From the NCBI GenBank assembly GCA_022496805.1, contig CM040093.1:7774213-7838212 (forward strand): a DNA stretch of 64,000 nt, read 5' to 3'. Source of the stretch: Pohlia nutans. Its lineage: Eukaryota; Streptophyta; Bryopsida; Bryales; Mniaceae. Below are positions 34,818-47,900 of the stretch, one piece after another. Within the stretch, counting starts at the first letter, position 1. Every line of letters starts with the position of its first letter. The translations under genes were made by a program, and so were the position numbers. The notes under the pieces were generated by a model. It was given only the letters and a program-made list of their open reading frames with translations. It had not been told where the DNA came from and made no database searches.

Positions 34818-36000
34818 GGTCACACCTTCTTCTCCCCCCATTCTTAATCTTCAGAGAATGAGGATGTGGCACTCTCTCCTTGAATTGCTCAGGACCCATT
34901 CTTTGAAGATTGAGAAGTTTCTTTTCTTCTCCTTCGAGGGTGAAGAATGGGCGTGAAGAATGGTTTTGCATGTGAAGTTTTCACCATGGAGCTTCTTTGT
35001 TTCACTTGCCTACCGTTTTCGTGCTTCAATGACTGGTTGATCGTGTGAATAGAAGGTGTTTTACTACCAGATCCTGAATCGCATGTAATTCTTTCTCCAT
35101 TCTCCATTCTCCACATGGCCGAAAAATAAGGGAGTCACACCTTCTTCATAAAGGACTCCTCTTTTCTCTCCAGATCTTTTCAATCTTCAAAGAAGTTTGA
35201 TTCTCGAAGAAGGTGTGACAACCTCTAATGAAAAAAATCAATTTCGAGACCCTAACTCTTACCGTCGTACTATCATTCCAAGCACTCCACCAAGGATGTT
35301 ACCTGATTTTGGGAGTGGCTACTTTTATACTAGGCAAAAAATGGATAAAATTGTCAAAGTTTTTTTTGAAATATTACTAAAATCGTCACTATTTGGATGA
35401 AAGTGACTTATAATAAATAAAATTTATGAATGAGCATGTCTACATGGATGATTTTATCCATTTTTTCTTTACCTGGCTACATTCCAAGTCGCGTGTCACT
35501 CTACCAAAAAATTGGTTATGATTGAGAGTTAAAGTTAATGAATTTTAGTTTCAAAATACCATATTAAGGTGGATATATCCATTAAGAACATCCAATTCCA
35601 CCCTAACGTATTGGTAACATACATTCTAGAACATGAATTTGCACCTCATTTAACACAAAATTGTCAAATGGATGGTAATCGGTATGTCTACTTTCAAGTG
35701 TATCAAACCGTGATGAAGCCTTCCTAGAGAAAGGACGATTACCAATACCATAGTACCATAGCTCGGTCGCCACCCCACGAACAAATATTTAATAATTTTT
35801 TGAAAAATAAGATTCGTTCCTCAAAAACTGAATTTCTTGGTTTTCGTTTTTGAGAAAAAATTTACTAAAAATGGCCCAAAATAGCTTAGAAATAGCAAAA
35901 TAGAGCTTAAAACAATTTATTCTATTTTCGTTTTTTGTCCTCATAATTTCCGATTTTTTACGTTTTGTATTTTTTGAATTATTTTTTGGCAACCCAGCTA
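34818..36000. other. Intergenic, repeats only
   Basis: A foldback-like segment at about 34826-35215 has matching ends (tcacaccttcttct and agaaggtgtgaca). A copy of the gggagtggctac repeat lies at 35305-35500, and a GTAGACATACC foldback at 35568-35692. No gene is supported. Confidence 0.5.
35568..35692. repeat. Palindromic MITE, GTAGACATACC family, copy 3
   Basis: The ends GGTGGATATATCCATT and GATGGTAATCGGTATGTCTAC are diverged inverted repeats. It matches 509-641 and 15465-15595. Confidence 0.45.
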
Positions 36001-36019
36001 TGGTACTACGGTATAGGAT

Positions 36020-36311
36020 ATTACTCATCGTCCACGGTTATAGGAGCCTCAACATAAAGAGTTCACTGACAGTGGAGGAAGAAAGCTCCCACAGTAGGAG
36101 AGTAAAAAATCCAAAGGCCCCAACTGAAGAGCAGCCAGGCTTATCCACACGGCAACGGAGCTCACTTGGCCAAGCTCGCACCTTCAATTCACAACCACCA
36201 CAGAGATCCACAACAAGCACAGCTTTCATTTCATTCTGCAGCCTCAACAACAGTATCATTGATTTGCATCATTCTAGACTGGTTACGTTGTGTGTGTACA
36301 GTACAGACAGA
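36020..36311 (+). promoter_or_regulatory. Presumed promoter/5' UTR of the plastid-type gene
   Basis: It is GC-richer than the repeat-filled flank and free of the repeats seen elsewhere. It leads directly into the ATG at 36312, which is followed at once by a GTAAG splice donor. No specific promoter element is claimed. Confidence 0.4.
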
Positions 36312-39300
36312 CATGGTAAGTTGATCACACTTAGACTCATCTCCTTTGAACACAATTCTTCGAGACTCATAGTTCTCTTCCTCTAGAAACCTATTTAATT
36401 TGCTTCCGAAACTCGCTCACATCAGTGGACTGGACCGTCTAAATCCATTCTTGACACCAGGCTGTTAAAATGAGGGTGTACAGTAGTTTCCTTTTTTCAG
36501 TAATGCCGAGCTCTGAGTGTTTTTGTGGTTCTGTAGTAATCTGATCACTTGTTCGTAAGAGCACAACACTGAAAACAATGCCATAAGTTTAAGCTTACAC
36601 TCTTTGATAGAAGCGGAGTTTCGAAAGGAAAGAAACAATCAGGGTGGTGGTATTTCATGCAAGAAAGACTCGCTACTGGAGTGACATCTGATCGGAAACC
36701 CTAAAACTTTCTTGGCTATGTACTGACTGAACAAAAGGAGCTTTTTCATTGACAAAAACTACACGTACAATGAATGTGAGGAAGTTTGAGTAGAATAAAA
36801 CTCTCCTCATTACTCCCTTTTTTGAGCATGTCGAAACTCCCGAAATGATGAGCAAGAGAAGGTGCCAGTCATTCTTGGAAACTGTGCCCTAATTGACAGT
36901 TTGTTTTGTTTTGTTTTTTGTGTGCAGGCTTTGCGAGTGTCGTCGACATTGAGTGTTACTGGCATCAGACATGGGCAATTGGAAAACGTGCCAACAAGTA
37001 CTAGAGCTGGAGCTGGAGTTTTAGTGCACAATTATGGCGCTTCGTCCAAGTGCAGAGTTTCGCACTCCATTTGCAGTAGCAGGAGCAGGAGCAGGAGCAG
37101 GAGGTGGCCAAGTGAGAGGCGAGGAGTGGGGTGCATCAGAATGGAGGAGGCCACCACTGTGACCCCAACTACCATTGACGACGCAGGTGTGATCTCCTGT
37201 TTGTGCTAATCAATGTGAGCTTCTTCTTTACACTAATATGTAATTTGAGTGTCTTTGTTTCTAATGACCTCTTTCATTGATGTTTGCACTTGGCGTTAGA
37301 AATGATCTTAATCTCTAAAGGAGCAAGGATTCATGGTTTTAAAATGACAAATTCAATTGATCGTATTGTGAAAAATCAATAATTCAGATGAGACTGAATT
37401 TTATGAATAGTGCTTATGTTGGTAAAAAACAAATAAATTTGAACAAAAAGAAGCCCACATAGAACCTACCGGTACTTAAAACTGCTAAAAACATACATGA
37501 GGCTTAATTTGAGCTTCTTGTTCTTGTAGGGGTTAACGGAGTGAATTCAGTTCAAAAGTGTATCTACATTCATTCTTGAGATGCTTAATACCAAGTGAGA
37601 ATATACCTTAGCTCTTGTACGATGGGTTACATGAGTTAGAGGATACTCTTGATTTCTGTCACTTTTAGCATTTTAACCAATATGTAGGAGTGTGCTTTCA
37701 TTGGGAGATCAAAATAGAGAAGATTACTTTGGGTACAAGAGCCAAAATCAAATTTTTTTCACTATGCCTGAAGTAGTGTTTGTAAAATTGCCTAAATTTA
37801 GCTCTTTTCTACCAAATTGTTGTTCAACTACAAGAACAAAGAAACCCTGAGCAACTTTTGCAAATTTTCTCATGTAGAATTAGCAAATAGTACAAGGCAT
37901 CATTCTTGTACATCCAATAACTTATCTTATCTGAGGATTACAACTTGTCATTACAACTAAGGGTCAAAAACCATTTACTGAACTTTTTACACAATTTCAA
38001 AATGAGAGGTTTTAGACCTAGTAGACAACTCCATTTTCATTTGTAGGTTAGTGGCTATAGACATTTAGCCAAGTCATACTTACACCGCTTGAAGGCTAAC
38101 TTGAAGTGTATGAATAGATTACAGTTCCTGTTTGTAATATAGGGGACTACTGTAGTGGTTCATTATCTTATTTACCATTGTCTGTGGGAAGCCGAAAAGC
38201 TTAAGTACACAATGCTCAATGAGCCCTCAGTTGGAAAATCTTAGGGTGACGTGGACCTCTCAAAATCTGACGTGGAAATTCCAGGTTCCCTTGAAAACGA
38301 CGATGAGGGTCCTTTACAAACCGGCCCTGTTGACGTGTCAGAACACGTGGCTGTGTTGAAAAGAGCTGCCAAGACAAAGAAAGTGCCAGTGACGGAGGTT
38401 TTTGCTGCCATTCGGGCCATTGAGAAGGCCAAAGTGGACCCTGCCAACTTTCTCCAGTCTTTGGGAGGGACTCAGTCGCCTGGCCGAACATGGATGCTCG
38501 TCTTCACCGCTGGCAAGGACTTGGTAATTTCGATTTCCTGACTCCAACTGGCCAAATTGTTACCCTGTTCTTATTAGCAAAGCAAGGAGGATTCTAATGC
38601 ACCAAAGAGTACATTATTTGGATACCGTATGCAAAAGTTATAAGGATTCAAAGTTTTGTTTGGTAAATGTTTGACGTGAATTCTGAACGTGGTGTACATC
38701 TTCAAAATCAATCAATGGACTCTTTAAAAAATGGTCAGAATTTTAAATGTTCATAGTAGGAAAGCAAAGAGGATTCCAACGCATCAAAGAACGCATCATT
38801 TGGATACCATATGCAAAAGTTATTAGGATTCAAAATTTTGTTGGTAAATTATTGACATGAATTTTGAAGGTGGTGTACATCTTCAAAATCAATCAATGGA
38901 CTCTTTAAAAAATGGTTAGAATTTTAAATATTCTTAGTAGGAAAGCAAAGAGGATTCCAACGCACCAAAGAATGCATTATTTGGATACCATAAGCAAAAG
39001 GTATAAGGGTTCAAAGTTTTATCAATAAATGATTGACATGAATTTTGATATTGAAGTGGTGTACATTCTCAAAATCAATCAATATACTCATTGTACAATG
39101 GCCAGATTTTTTAAAGATTCTTATTAGGAAAGCAAAGAGGATTCCAACACATCAAAAAATGCATTATTAATTTTTTTGATACTATATGCAAAAGGTATAA
39201 GTTTTATCGGTAGATGATTGACATGAATTTTGGTATTGAGGTCGTCACATACGCTTGGGGAGGTCACTCTTTGTATCTTTTGAGTATCACGTGTGAACAA

Positions 39301-41707
39301 AGGGTATTTGAAAGTACCCTACAAATTAAAAGTAAGTCTTACTTTAATCAGAAATTTTAGAAATATTCTCATTTTAATTCTTGTAATCAATTTTGAGCAT
39401 CCTATATAAATGTAAATCATTTATAAAATTTACCTTCAAAGATTTATTTGGACCCTATCTTTGTTTGCACCCGGGGGGTGCACTGTACATTATGTTTGAG
39501 AATCACGTGCATTCATAACCCCTTCTAAAAACCCCCTTGTATACGAGAGGTTATATGTCTAAATACCTTTGTATACAGATATATTCCTTTTTAAATATAT
39601 GTTTAATGTAAGTATACGTGAATATTTTCAGTTCTAAATGTGTTTATTGTATGCATACGTAATACGACAGTGTTCAAATTAATACCCCTTCTGTGCACTC
39701 ACGTATACTCGTACATGTTTAGTATAGTGCAGCCCCGGGTGTTTGCACATTGTTACGTAATATTTGGAAGTGACCTCCCGAGCACGTACGTCCTCATTGT
39801 GTAAGGTTTTGGAGTGCTCCAATTAGGTGTACATAGTTAGCAAAGAGTGGTAAATACGAGTGTTGATTTTGAACAAGATTTTGTGTTGAGAAAATTTTCT
39901 TCTTCCTCTGCAGGTGAGAGAAGCTCTCAATGGAGGTCCCGGTGGTGGCACGTATCTCCCTGTGTCTGCCATTCAAAACTTTGATGCACCGGTAAGTCTC
40001 AAATTTGGAAGGTTATTGAAACATTTGAGTTAACCAAAATCAGAATAGGTGATCTGACCCCCAAAATATAAGGAAACCAGAGTCTATGTTGTTTTTGAGT
40101 GCAACCAAAATCAAATCAAACAGTGGACTCAACACCCTCCACCTTCAATTTTAGACATGAGCTTTGCAAGCCAATCCAAGTTGTCAGAGCCACCTAATCA
40201 AACCAGTCACCTAATTATATCTCAAGCTTGCCACATGCCTTGCCATTGTCTCAAATTGGATGTGGGCCAGCGCCTCCAAGCCTTGGCTCTCTGTGAACTC
40301 ACCTTAGACTAAGTTTGGCCACCTTTGTGACAGCAAAACTAGTTTACCCTTCTTTCTATTTTGAATTCTTTGGAAACCATCCCAATTTGCTTAGCTGCCT
40401 TAGATACCGGTCAGACTCACCTTACCTAACATGTATTCTCTCTTCTTTTCTGTTAACTCTATTATTGTAACAACAAGCTCACTATATACCATTTATATCA
40501 TATGTTTTTTTTTATCATAGCTCACTATATACCATTTATTGTTTTATCATAGTTAAATCAACGTTGTTCTTTTGCATCAAAACAACGCTATATAGTGAAG
40601 GCTATTGTTTCAATTATGTTACAATTGACTTCCAAATTTTAAATGTACACAAAACATAGTCTAAAGAACCCTAGTTGAGTACTCTCTAAATTGGCATGAA
40701 CTCGAATTCTCGACACGAAAAAAAAACCCTTCTTGACACCTTGCTTTGCAAAAGTTGAGCGCAATTTGAACAAGTGAGAGCTTCTCAAGTCCATGAGCCT
40801 TACATATTTGATTATAGATAATTGTTTGAAGCTAAAACTTGTCCAGTGTGGGTGCTCCTTCCTTATATACGACTGACTCAATCATACATAACATAATTGT
40901 TGTCTTTTTATCTCACATTGTACAATTTTATCCAAAGTGGAAATTGTATTAAAGAGAAATGTGGAAGTAATCTTTATGTACACAAAAAAAATAGGAAAAT
41001 AGGGAATCTTATATCACTTTTTTTATTTTTTGGTCCTTTTTCCCTCCTTTAAATTTTTTTGTTGTCTTTTTCTTTGAATCTTTTTTGTCTCCTTTTTTGT
41101 CTCACATCAGTCTTTAGTAAAATAACCCCATTAGATAAGAAACAACTAGGTGTGACATAAACTCCAAAAGGATGATTCTCACATTAGGCAAGAATGTTAC
41201 ATACGATATGAGACTTTAACTTCTCTATTACTGTACCCAACCGTTAGGGTCAACAGATCATACCAAATAGTTAATTTTCTTAGAAAATTGCCAAATTCTG
41301 TGAATATTCTTCAAGATTCTCTTTTTCATCATACAAAATAGTTTTTCTCAGGAAAAACTAATTTGGGCTTCTCTTTTTTATAATTATTTTTTGTTTGATA
41401 TTTGTAGGCCATGAGGATTGAGAATGGGGTGTACCTGGGTCCTCTGGGAGCGTTCGCGTTCGAGGGCCGATTCTCCATGAAGAAGCGCATCCTAGCCTTT
41501 CTATTTGACAAGATAAAGATCAAGATTGGCATCCTTCCAGCCTTCACCATCAACGTGGCGAAGGAGGACGAAACCCGCAACCCGGGCAACACCGACCCCT
41601 TCTTCATCTTCTTTTATGCAGACGATGAGATTATCGTCGCCAAGGGACGAGGCGGAGGCTTGGCTTATTGGTGTCGCTGCAAGCGGGTCAACTCTGACAA
41701 GTTTTGA
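36312..41707 (+). CDS. Conserved protein with plastid-transit-like N-terminus
   Basis: Proposed exons are 36312-36314 (only the ATG), 36928-37188, 38245-38523, 39914-39991 and 41408-41707, giving 306 aa. Residues 2-75 (MALRVSSTLSV, then an S/R-rich run SRSRSRSRRWPS) have few acidic residues and resemble a chloroplast transit peptide. The mature part has SLGGTQSPGRTWMLVFTAGK, GGGTYLPVSAIQNFDA, and then ENGVYLGPLGAFAFEGRF and GRGGGLAYWCRCKRV. This looks like a compact beta-rich plastid protein of the lipid-associated/fibrillin or lipocalin type, but I cannot name the family with confidence. The exon 2 donor is uncertain: frame demands GGT|GTGATC at 37188, while GCAG|GTGTG two bases earlier looks stronger but breaks the frame. 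The start is inferred because exon 2 has no earlier Met without an in-frame intron. Confidence 0.75.
37308..37536 (+). mobile_element. TTAA (piggyBac-like) MITE, GGACCAAG subfamily, in plastid-gene intron 2
   Basis: It starts TTAATCTCTAAAGGAGCAAG and ends CTTGTTCTTGTAGGGGTTAA; 229 bp, the intact subfamily length. It lies 120 bp after exon 2. Confidence 0.75.
38577..39240 (+). repeat. ~183-bp tandem repeat, about 3.6 units
   Basis: Units starting near 38577, 38760, 38942 and 39127 share gcaaagaggattccaacgca, ttatttggataccata and aaaatcaatcaatggactc. They diverge gradually and fill the first part of intron 3. A single partial unit (gaaaattccaacacaccaaag) lies near 43696. Confidence 0.8.
39254..39782. 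mobile_element. hAT-like MITE, CTCGGGGAGG family, containing a second hAT-like MITE
   Basis: The ends CTTGGGGAGGTCACT and AGTGACCTCCCGAG are flanked by CACATACG (39246-39253) and CACGTACG (39783-39790), 7 of 8 matching. Without the nested insertion it is about 251 bp, close to the 254-bp relative at 20417-20670. It lies in intron 3 of the plastid-type gene. Confidence 0.75.
39471..39740 (+). mobile_element. hAT-like MITE, CCCGGGG family, nested
   Basis: A perfect 8-bp duplication GTTTGCAC (39463-39470 and 39741-39748) flanks 270 bp with ends CCGGGGGGTGCAC and GTGCAGCCCCGGGT. Nearly identical in plan to 26081-26350. Confidence 0.8.
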
Positions 41708-42373
41708 AAAACCAACATTCAGTAGTAAACATAGGGACTGCCTTACAAAATGATGAGGAATATACCTCATCATCTCATCAGCCCCATCAGTAGCTAAGGG
41801 GACACGTGGCAGGGGCAGGAAGTAGACATCAGATGGAAGCAGCTGATCGCGGATGAAATCCCCGAGACAACCCCGCGAGAGCTACTTTATGTTATGTAGT
41901 CGCTTTTCCTTTTGACACTTTTATGCATTTTTCGTTTGAAATCCTTGTAGACTATCATTAGTGTATGATCTTTGTATACTTTCTCCTGACCTGTATCTGT
42001 GATGGAATAGAAAGAGAGTAATGCAAGTGCAGGCTAGTTGATCAAATCAGTCGACAAGTTGTGAATGTTCAATACAGTGCTTGGGAAATAATGAAGAAGG
42101 ATCTGTTCGATTCCTCTATTTACTTCAATCAACTGGCAACTTAGTGATATATCCCACTTTATAATTTATCTTATTTTTATTGCAAACAGAAATTTTTCTC
42201 AATTTCAGATTGGTTTTATTGCCTGCAATTTTTAATTTTAATCAGCTACTTACATTCGTTGTCGGTTCTTCCTAAGCATTGGTGCAATACTAAGTAACTT
42301 AACTGTGACTATTATTCCAACAATAGTTGTAATGTATAATTGCCATTGATAGCAAGTGAAATAGTTACTATTG

Positions 42374-42941
42374 TTAACCCCTAAAGGACCGGGGGGTGTT
42401 CAATTGAGCTCTTGTTTCTTGACTAGCTCAATTCCTCATTGGTGTGGGGAAACATTTGACGATTGGCACTGTTGAAATTAAAAAAGACTTACATAGCTTT
42501 TGTATGAAAAAAGGATCAACAAAATCGTACAATTTTTGAGAAAATGCCACAGTTGAGAAGATTGATGGAACTCATTCGGGGCATTTTGGACATATGCCGA
42601 AATTGGATTGTTCAAAAGTGCTTCAAAAATTCTAAAATTTCTATCACATGTAGAGATCATCATTTTGAACATGTGCAAAGAAGTTCATGTAATTTAGAGG
42701 TGTGAAGAAGAAGATATGAGGGTCTAAAGTGACGCCCAAATAGCCTCCTTGCAGCTCAAAAAAATCACCAAAAATTGCACACTTCATGAATTTCTGATCA
42801 TGAAGTACCCATGGATTCAGCTCTCAAAAAGAGCCAGAGTCTCTTTGTTGCTCACCCTACAATTCACGGCCCAACAACTCTAAATTCTTCAATTTCTAGT
42901 TCCAGAAGTCACGTGGGGCCTTATGGTCCTTTAGGAGTTAA
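42374..42941. mobile_element. TTAA (piggyBac-like) element, GGACC subfamily, 568 bp
   Basis: It starts TTAACCCCTAAAGGACCGG and ends ATGGTCCTTTAGGAGTTAA (TTAA 42374-42377 and 42938-42941). The interior is unlike the 230-bp copies, so terminal similarity is kept while the body differs. It lies 3' of the plastid-type gene. Confidence 0.75.
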
Positions 42942-43241
42942 ACATTATATTTTTTGGGTCTTATTGGCATGTGACGTAATTTAGCATACAATATTTGGAC
43001 ATTGTATGAATAAATTATGAATTTCCAAACTGTCGAATGTAGGTGTATCAAAAATCTATCTACGTTCTTTTGTGAAAACGTTGTACGTCCTCAAAATGAC
43101 ACCTTCATTGTAGGTGAGAGTCTAGGGTGGACAATTTTCTTACACGAGCAAATCTGGGGTGCACATAAACTAGATTCTCTTGGAGTTGTGATGTGATGAA
43201 GTTCATCAACACTTTTTGCAAACAAGTAGTTAATGGCAATA

Positions 43242-43385
43242 TTCGTTTAATTGGGACTTTCCACCATATTGGGACTTTTTGAAATCTACAACTAGCATAG
43301 ATCCAGTGGGCAATTTCCCACTGGATCTATGCTAGTTGTAGATTTCAAAAAGTCCCAATATGGTGGAAAGTCCCAATTAAACGAA
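43242..43385. repeat. Perfect long hairpin: 69-bp arms, 6-nt loop
   Basis: The arms at 43242-43310 and 43317-43385 are exact reverse complements with loop caattt. Outside the arms complementarity continues imperfectly (ggcaatat / attacc). No other copy was noticed. A transcript would form a long perfect dsRNA stem. Confidence 0.85.
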
Positions 43386-44922
43386 CATTACCATCAATTA
43401 CTCTACAAGAGGGTTCTACCCAACTACAAAGCTATGAGACAATTTGTAATTTTCTTTATAGTTTAGTTGTACTATAGATGTATACTGTGGACTCCATTTT
43501 AGCGCTCTTGTATCATATTTTGGTATTTGCATGGAATATTGGACATTGTGTATACGTGATTAGAGAATCTCTACATGCCATGTTCAGAAATGATACAAAT
43601 TGATTGCCAAAGGCATGACATAAAAGGGTTCATATTAACCGGGTCTAGGATTCAATTTTTTAGTATTCTACATAAGACTCTTATTAAGAAATGAAAGAAA
43701 ATTCCAACACACCAAAGATTACATTCTATGGATACCAGATGTTTGCCCATTCTATTCTAGGGTGGCAATTTTGGGTCAAAGTGACATGATAATACAGTTT
43801 TCTGCAAACTCAATGCCACTTACAGCCTCAATTTTATTGAAATTTTGGGAAACGTAAATTGAGTGAGGTTCATTAATTAGCAAAAAACAAAGCATGCGCC
43901 GGATGAGCTGATGGTGGAAACATAAGCATTGATTTGGATTTGGCAGAAGCATAAAGCTAATTCAAGGACATCAGAGGCAGAGTCAGGTTGGGGCTCCCTA
44001 AATTAACTAAAATTGGTTGGATCAAGAAAACTAAGGGTCTAAGTTTTTGGGCACCGTTTTTGGAGCCTTGAAACTTCACACCTCCAGTTTTTTTAAAAGC
44101 AACTGACATGTCTACTTTTATTGGGTTCTCAACCATAGTTTTCACATTTTTGGTCCAGTCACCCCTCTTTTGCAGACTTTGCGGATAACTCTAATGGGTG
44201 TTATCCCTTACATTATGTCAACACCTAGTCACAAAATCAGAACTATGAAATTAAAACAACACTTTCCTTCCAAATAGGATCGTAAACGCCACATTGATAT
44301 TCTCCGTCACAGAACACACTGGAAAACCGGAAGAAAGTACCGTAATAGCCTTTCGAAAAAAAAAAGAAAAAAAGAAAAGGATAAGCCGTGAAATCTTGGC
44401 ACACATCAAATGATACCAAAGTGGGAAATGAGAAAAATACTCTCTGGAATCTCCAATCTTCCACAAAACCTCCTGTTTACAAGGTCTCCGATAGAGCTGT
44501 TCCATGTGTACTGAATGACCAAAGTCATGACTACTCCAAGTATTCGCACCTTTCAAGTTTCAACTAGTTTCACCGTGTACTGAAGATCTAACATCTGCCC
44601 AGCCCCAAAAATATTCTCAGATTGATGACCATAACTGAAACTAAACCTTATACTAGAAGAGCTTCGTTCAAGTGCAGAGACTATCCCTCCAACCAACCAA
44701 CCGACCGACCAAAAAAGAGCATGAGAAATCAACCAGTTCACATGTTTTTTTTTGGTAGAGATCTCAAGACACTAGACTTCCAGTGTACTGATGTTGCAGC
44801 AGCTGATCCAGGGACTGATGGAGACTTGATTTTGTCTTTGCAAACGCACATCTGAAAGTGACTCATTCAACTGCAGACTATCTCATAAATAAGCATTAGA
44901 AAATCTCATCATTGTGAACTAC
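43386..44922. other. Intergenic between the plastid-type gene and TIM50
   Basis: No gene supported. The last part (about 44600-44920) is presumably the TIM50 3' UTR on the minus strand. Confidence 0.45.
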
Positions 44923-47900
44923 TCATGATGGCCGACTCCCTCTCCACAGACGAGTCGTCTGTTTGCGCTCTGCCATTTTCCTGCAAGCCATGAACAATGA
45001 AAGTGCGAGCTTTACTTCCATACCCAATAGAACACCAGGTCTGGACAGTCAGTCCTCTACAGTACCCGTCCCGTGATGCAAAAGGCGAAACAAGGGAAAT
45101 AGCCACATCTCTAAATTCTTTCTTCTCGTTATCATATGAGAACAGAGTGCTTTCTTACCTCTGTAATTCCTTGGTCCTTTCCCTGAACTCAGTGGGGACA
45201 TCCAAACCCTCATATGAAGCTAACACGGGCCGAATGTCTGCTGGTCTCTGCCGAGCCACAACTGCAACATCCACAGCCACAAGAAACATGAGTGTATGTA
45301 ACTCAATAATTTAGCTTAGAACCTTCAGTTGTCAGATAAAGCAACAAATCAGAACCTAAACGTTGTAGATATTAAGCTGAGAAATCACAAAAGAAAAATA
45401 CAGAGACTAGGGCCACTCTTATCATTGATAATATTTGAAAAAGTTGGTTAGCTGGTAGTAGGGTCGACAAATGCTGCATACATTCAAGAAAAGGAAGTAG
45501 GTCGAGAAGAACTGTGTCATCAGATTCTAGTTTCCATGGCTTCACAGAGAGAGCATTCTCGGGTTGCAAAGTAGATTCCTTGGCATGACCGCCGAGATAG
45601 ATCACATGTGAAGGATCCCTGTTCAGCTTTTCCAGATCCTGCATGAGAGAGTTTGCAGATCAGGGTATGCAAGTAATTATCTAACACAATCTGCCAGCTA
45701 ATAAACATTCCCCAATTATCAAATGCAGGTTAGCTTGATTGCTTCCACACTGGGAACCAGATGTTGAGAACATTTACCCGGAGATGTTTTCCATTGATGT
45801 ATTGGGTAGCATCCCGCGATAATCTATACCTTATGCACCCTTTCTGATCCAGCCTTTCAAGAACTGGTTCAACATACTGTTAACCAAAAATAAAAGACAT
45901 GTGAGTGACCAAACATGTAATATGTTCAAGTTCGTTAAATCACCAACAAAAATAAGAGTCAGACACAAAAATCTTCATTTAAAACAGATTGATATAGATA
46001 CATCTTTGAGAACTAAGAAAATATGCATATTACATTTTGCATACCACCCAACTTCCAAACTCAAATTGACTGATCATAGAAGAAGTGGTTAATGTCCATC
46101 ATCAATTGTTGAGATAGGAAGAGGTAAACTTACATAGCTGAGCTGGTCTGAATAGATGACAAGCTCATAGTGCTGAGCAAGCTGCTCCAAGAAAGCTTCC
46201 ACTCCAGGTCGTTTGAACGTCCGCCAACCCCTATCCCTCTGTGAATTAAAATATAGTGCAATATCAAGGAAAAGTACAGGATGATGTGAAGCTAAAAACG
46301 CCATGACCACAGATGTCAACCTTGAAGGTGACTCTTCCTCATCCGCAAACCCACTGTTATATCTATGAGTAATATTGGAATCCAATATGGCAAAATAAAG
46401 CAAAAAAAATCAGCTCCCAATATTCATCTCCAAAGATACCCTGACTATTGAATTCACAAAGTTATTGATGGTAAATTAATGTTAACAAATTAGATTGACA
46501 TCTTTTGTGATGTTGATCCTGAAGGCCACATATAAACCACAGCTCTAGCTGCATGTTCAAACCAAACACGAGATAAACATAACACTTACCTTCCAATCAG
46601 AATAGACCAAGGTTTCATTTAGGTCCAAGACAAGGGTGAACGTGCCCTTCTCCTGTGGAAGTAGATCGGGCAACAACTTACTCGAAGATGGAGCTGCAAT
46701 GCCCTGCACCAAAGTCCAGATACGCTCGGTAAAGATGAAGTTACAATAAGTAGGAGGATTAGGACATACAGTTCCACAAAATGCTAGCAATGCATTCCAA
46801 TCATCGTTGAGACAAAATCACAATAACATCTCATAGAAAATATCCTTCAGTTGTTAAGCATACTACTTGTCATGGTCAAGTTCACTCACGCGAATTTGGT
46901 CTTCCAAATTCTTTCGTGTCTCTATGTAGAAGTCCGCCACGCTTATAGCAGCTGCGCTCCCACAATTATCACCAAACCACAACACTCAGATCTCATGATG
47001 AAAGGGTATTGTCAAAAACCAATCAAAGTCTCATTCAGTTATCCTAAAATACATCTTTGATTCTACCATTTGCGAGAAAATCACATCCTAGACAACTGGA
47101 AACACACCTCCAAGAGATGATGTATAAACCATCGTTCGAATTTTCTGCAACACAAAAAAATACAACGCAAAAGCATGAGTATTTCTTCTAGCCTACTAAA
47201 TCACACACCCTAATGTTTCCTGTGGCATACCAGAAGGAGCACCCACTGAACAATCGAAACTTCCATTGTGTTGAATAAACAACATAAATTGTATGCACTC
47301 CAATTGCGGGCTTAAAACGACTCCAAAACGACTAATTAAGCATGGTAATATATGCAAAGATGATTAAAACGATCACCCTTCCAAAGGGGGCATTTGTCAC
47401 CCATCTAGTACTTCTGAACCACATCAAAGTGAACCAAATTATATGACATAAGCAATGAAATTGAAAGGAAAGATCACAAGGTGCAACAAAACGACTCACT
47501 TCCAAAATGTTGGCCTCATCAGAAGTCTGGATATTTTTGGAAGACTTCAAACCAGCAACCTTTTGCTCCACAAAATCAACATCGTATGCTGCACAGCATC
47601 AAAATTGAAAAGAAAATTAGGTGAAGCACACTTGAATTGATTCCATGTCAGCAATGCACATCACATAGCTAGACCCCACACTATAGAGTCAAAATATCAC
47701 AACCAAGTTGGAGAAACACGTTATCCACAGTTTCAGTTATTGAATCTCCAGATGTAATTGGTGGTCATTTATCAAATTACAGAACAAAAGTGTCAACAAG
47801 AGGACTCTAAGGCAGTAAATTATGTGTCATGTGTGATCAGCTTAAACTGGGACACCAGGTATAAGAGTTTTCCTGACATCGTATGAAACCCTAGCTAGAA

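Noticed and set aside
38577..39240. CRISPR-like array
   Set aside because: Units of ~183 bp are contiguous and diverged with no spacers, in a plant intron.
42374..42941. Assigning all TTAA elements to one family
   Set aside because: Interiors are unrelated between subfamilies although termini are alike, so they were kept separate.
44251..44556. 101-codon frame downstream of TIM50
   Set aside because: Phe/Ser-rich reading of AT-rich 3' flank; no splice partners or family resemblance.
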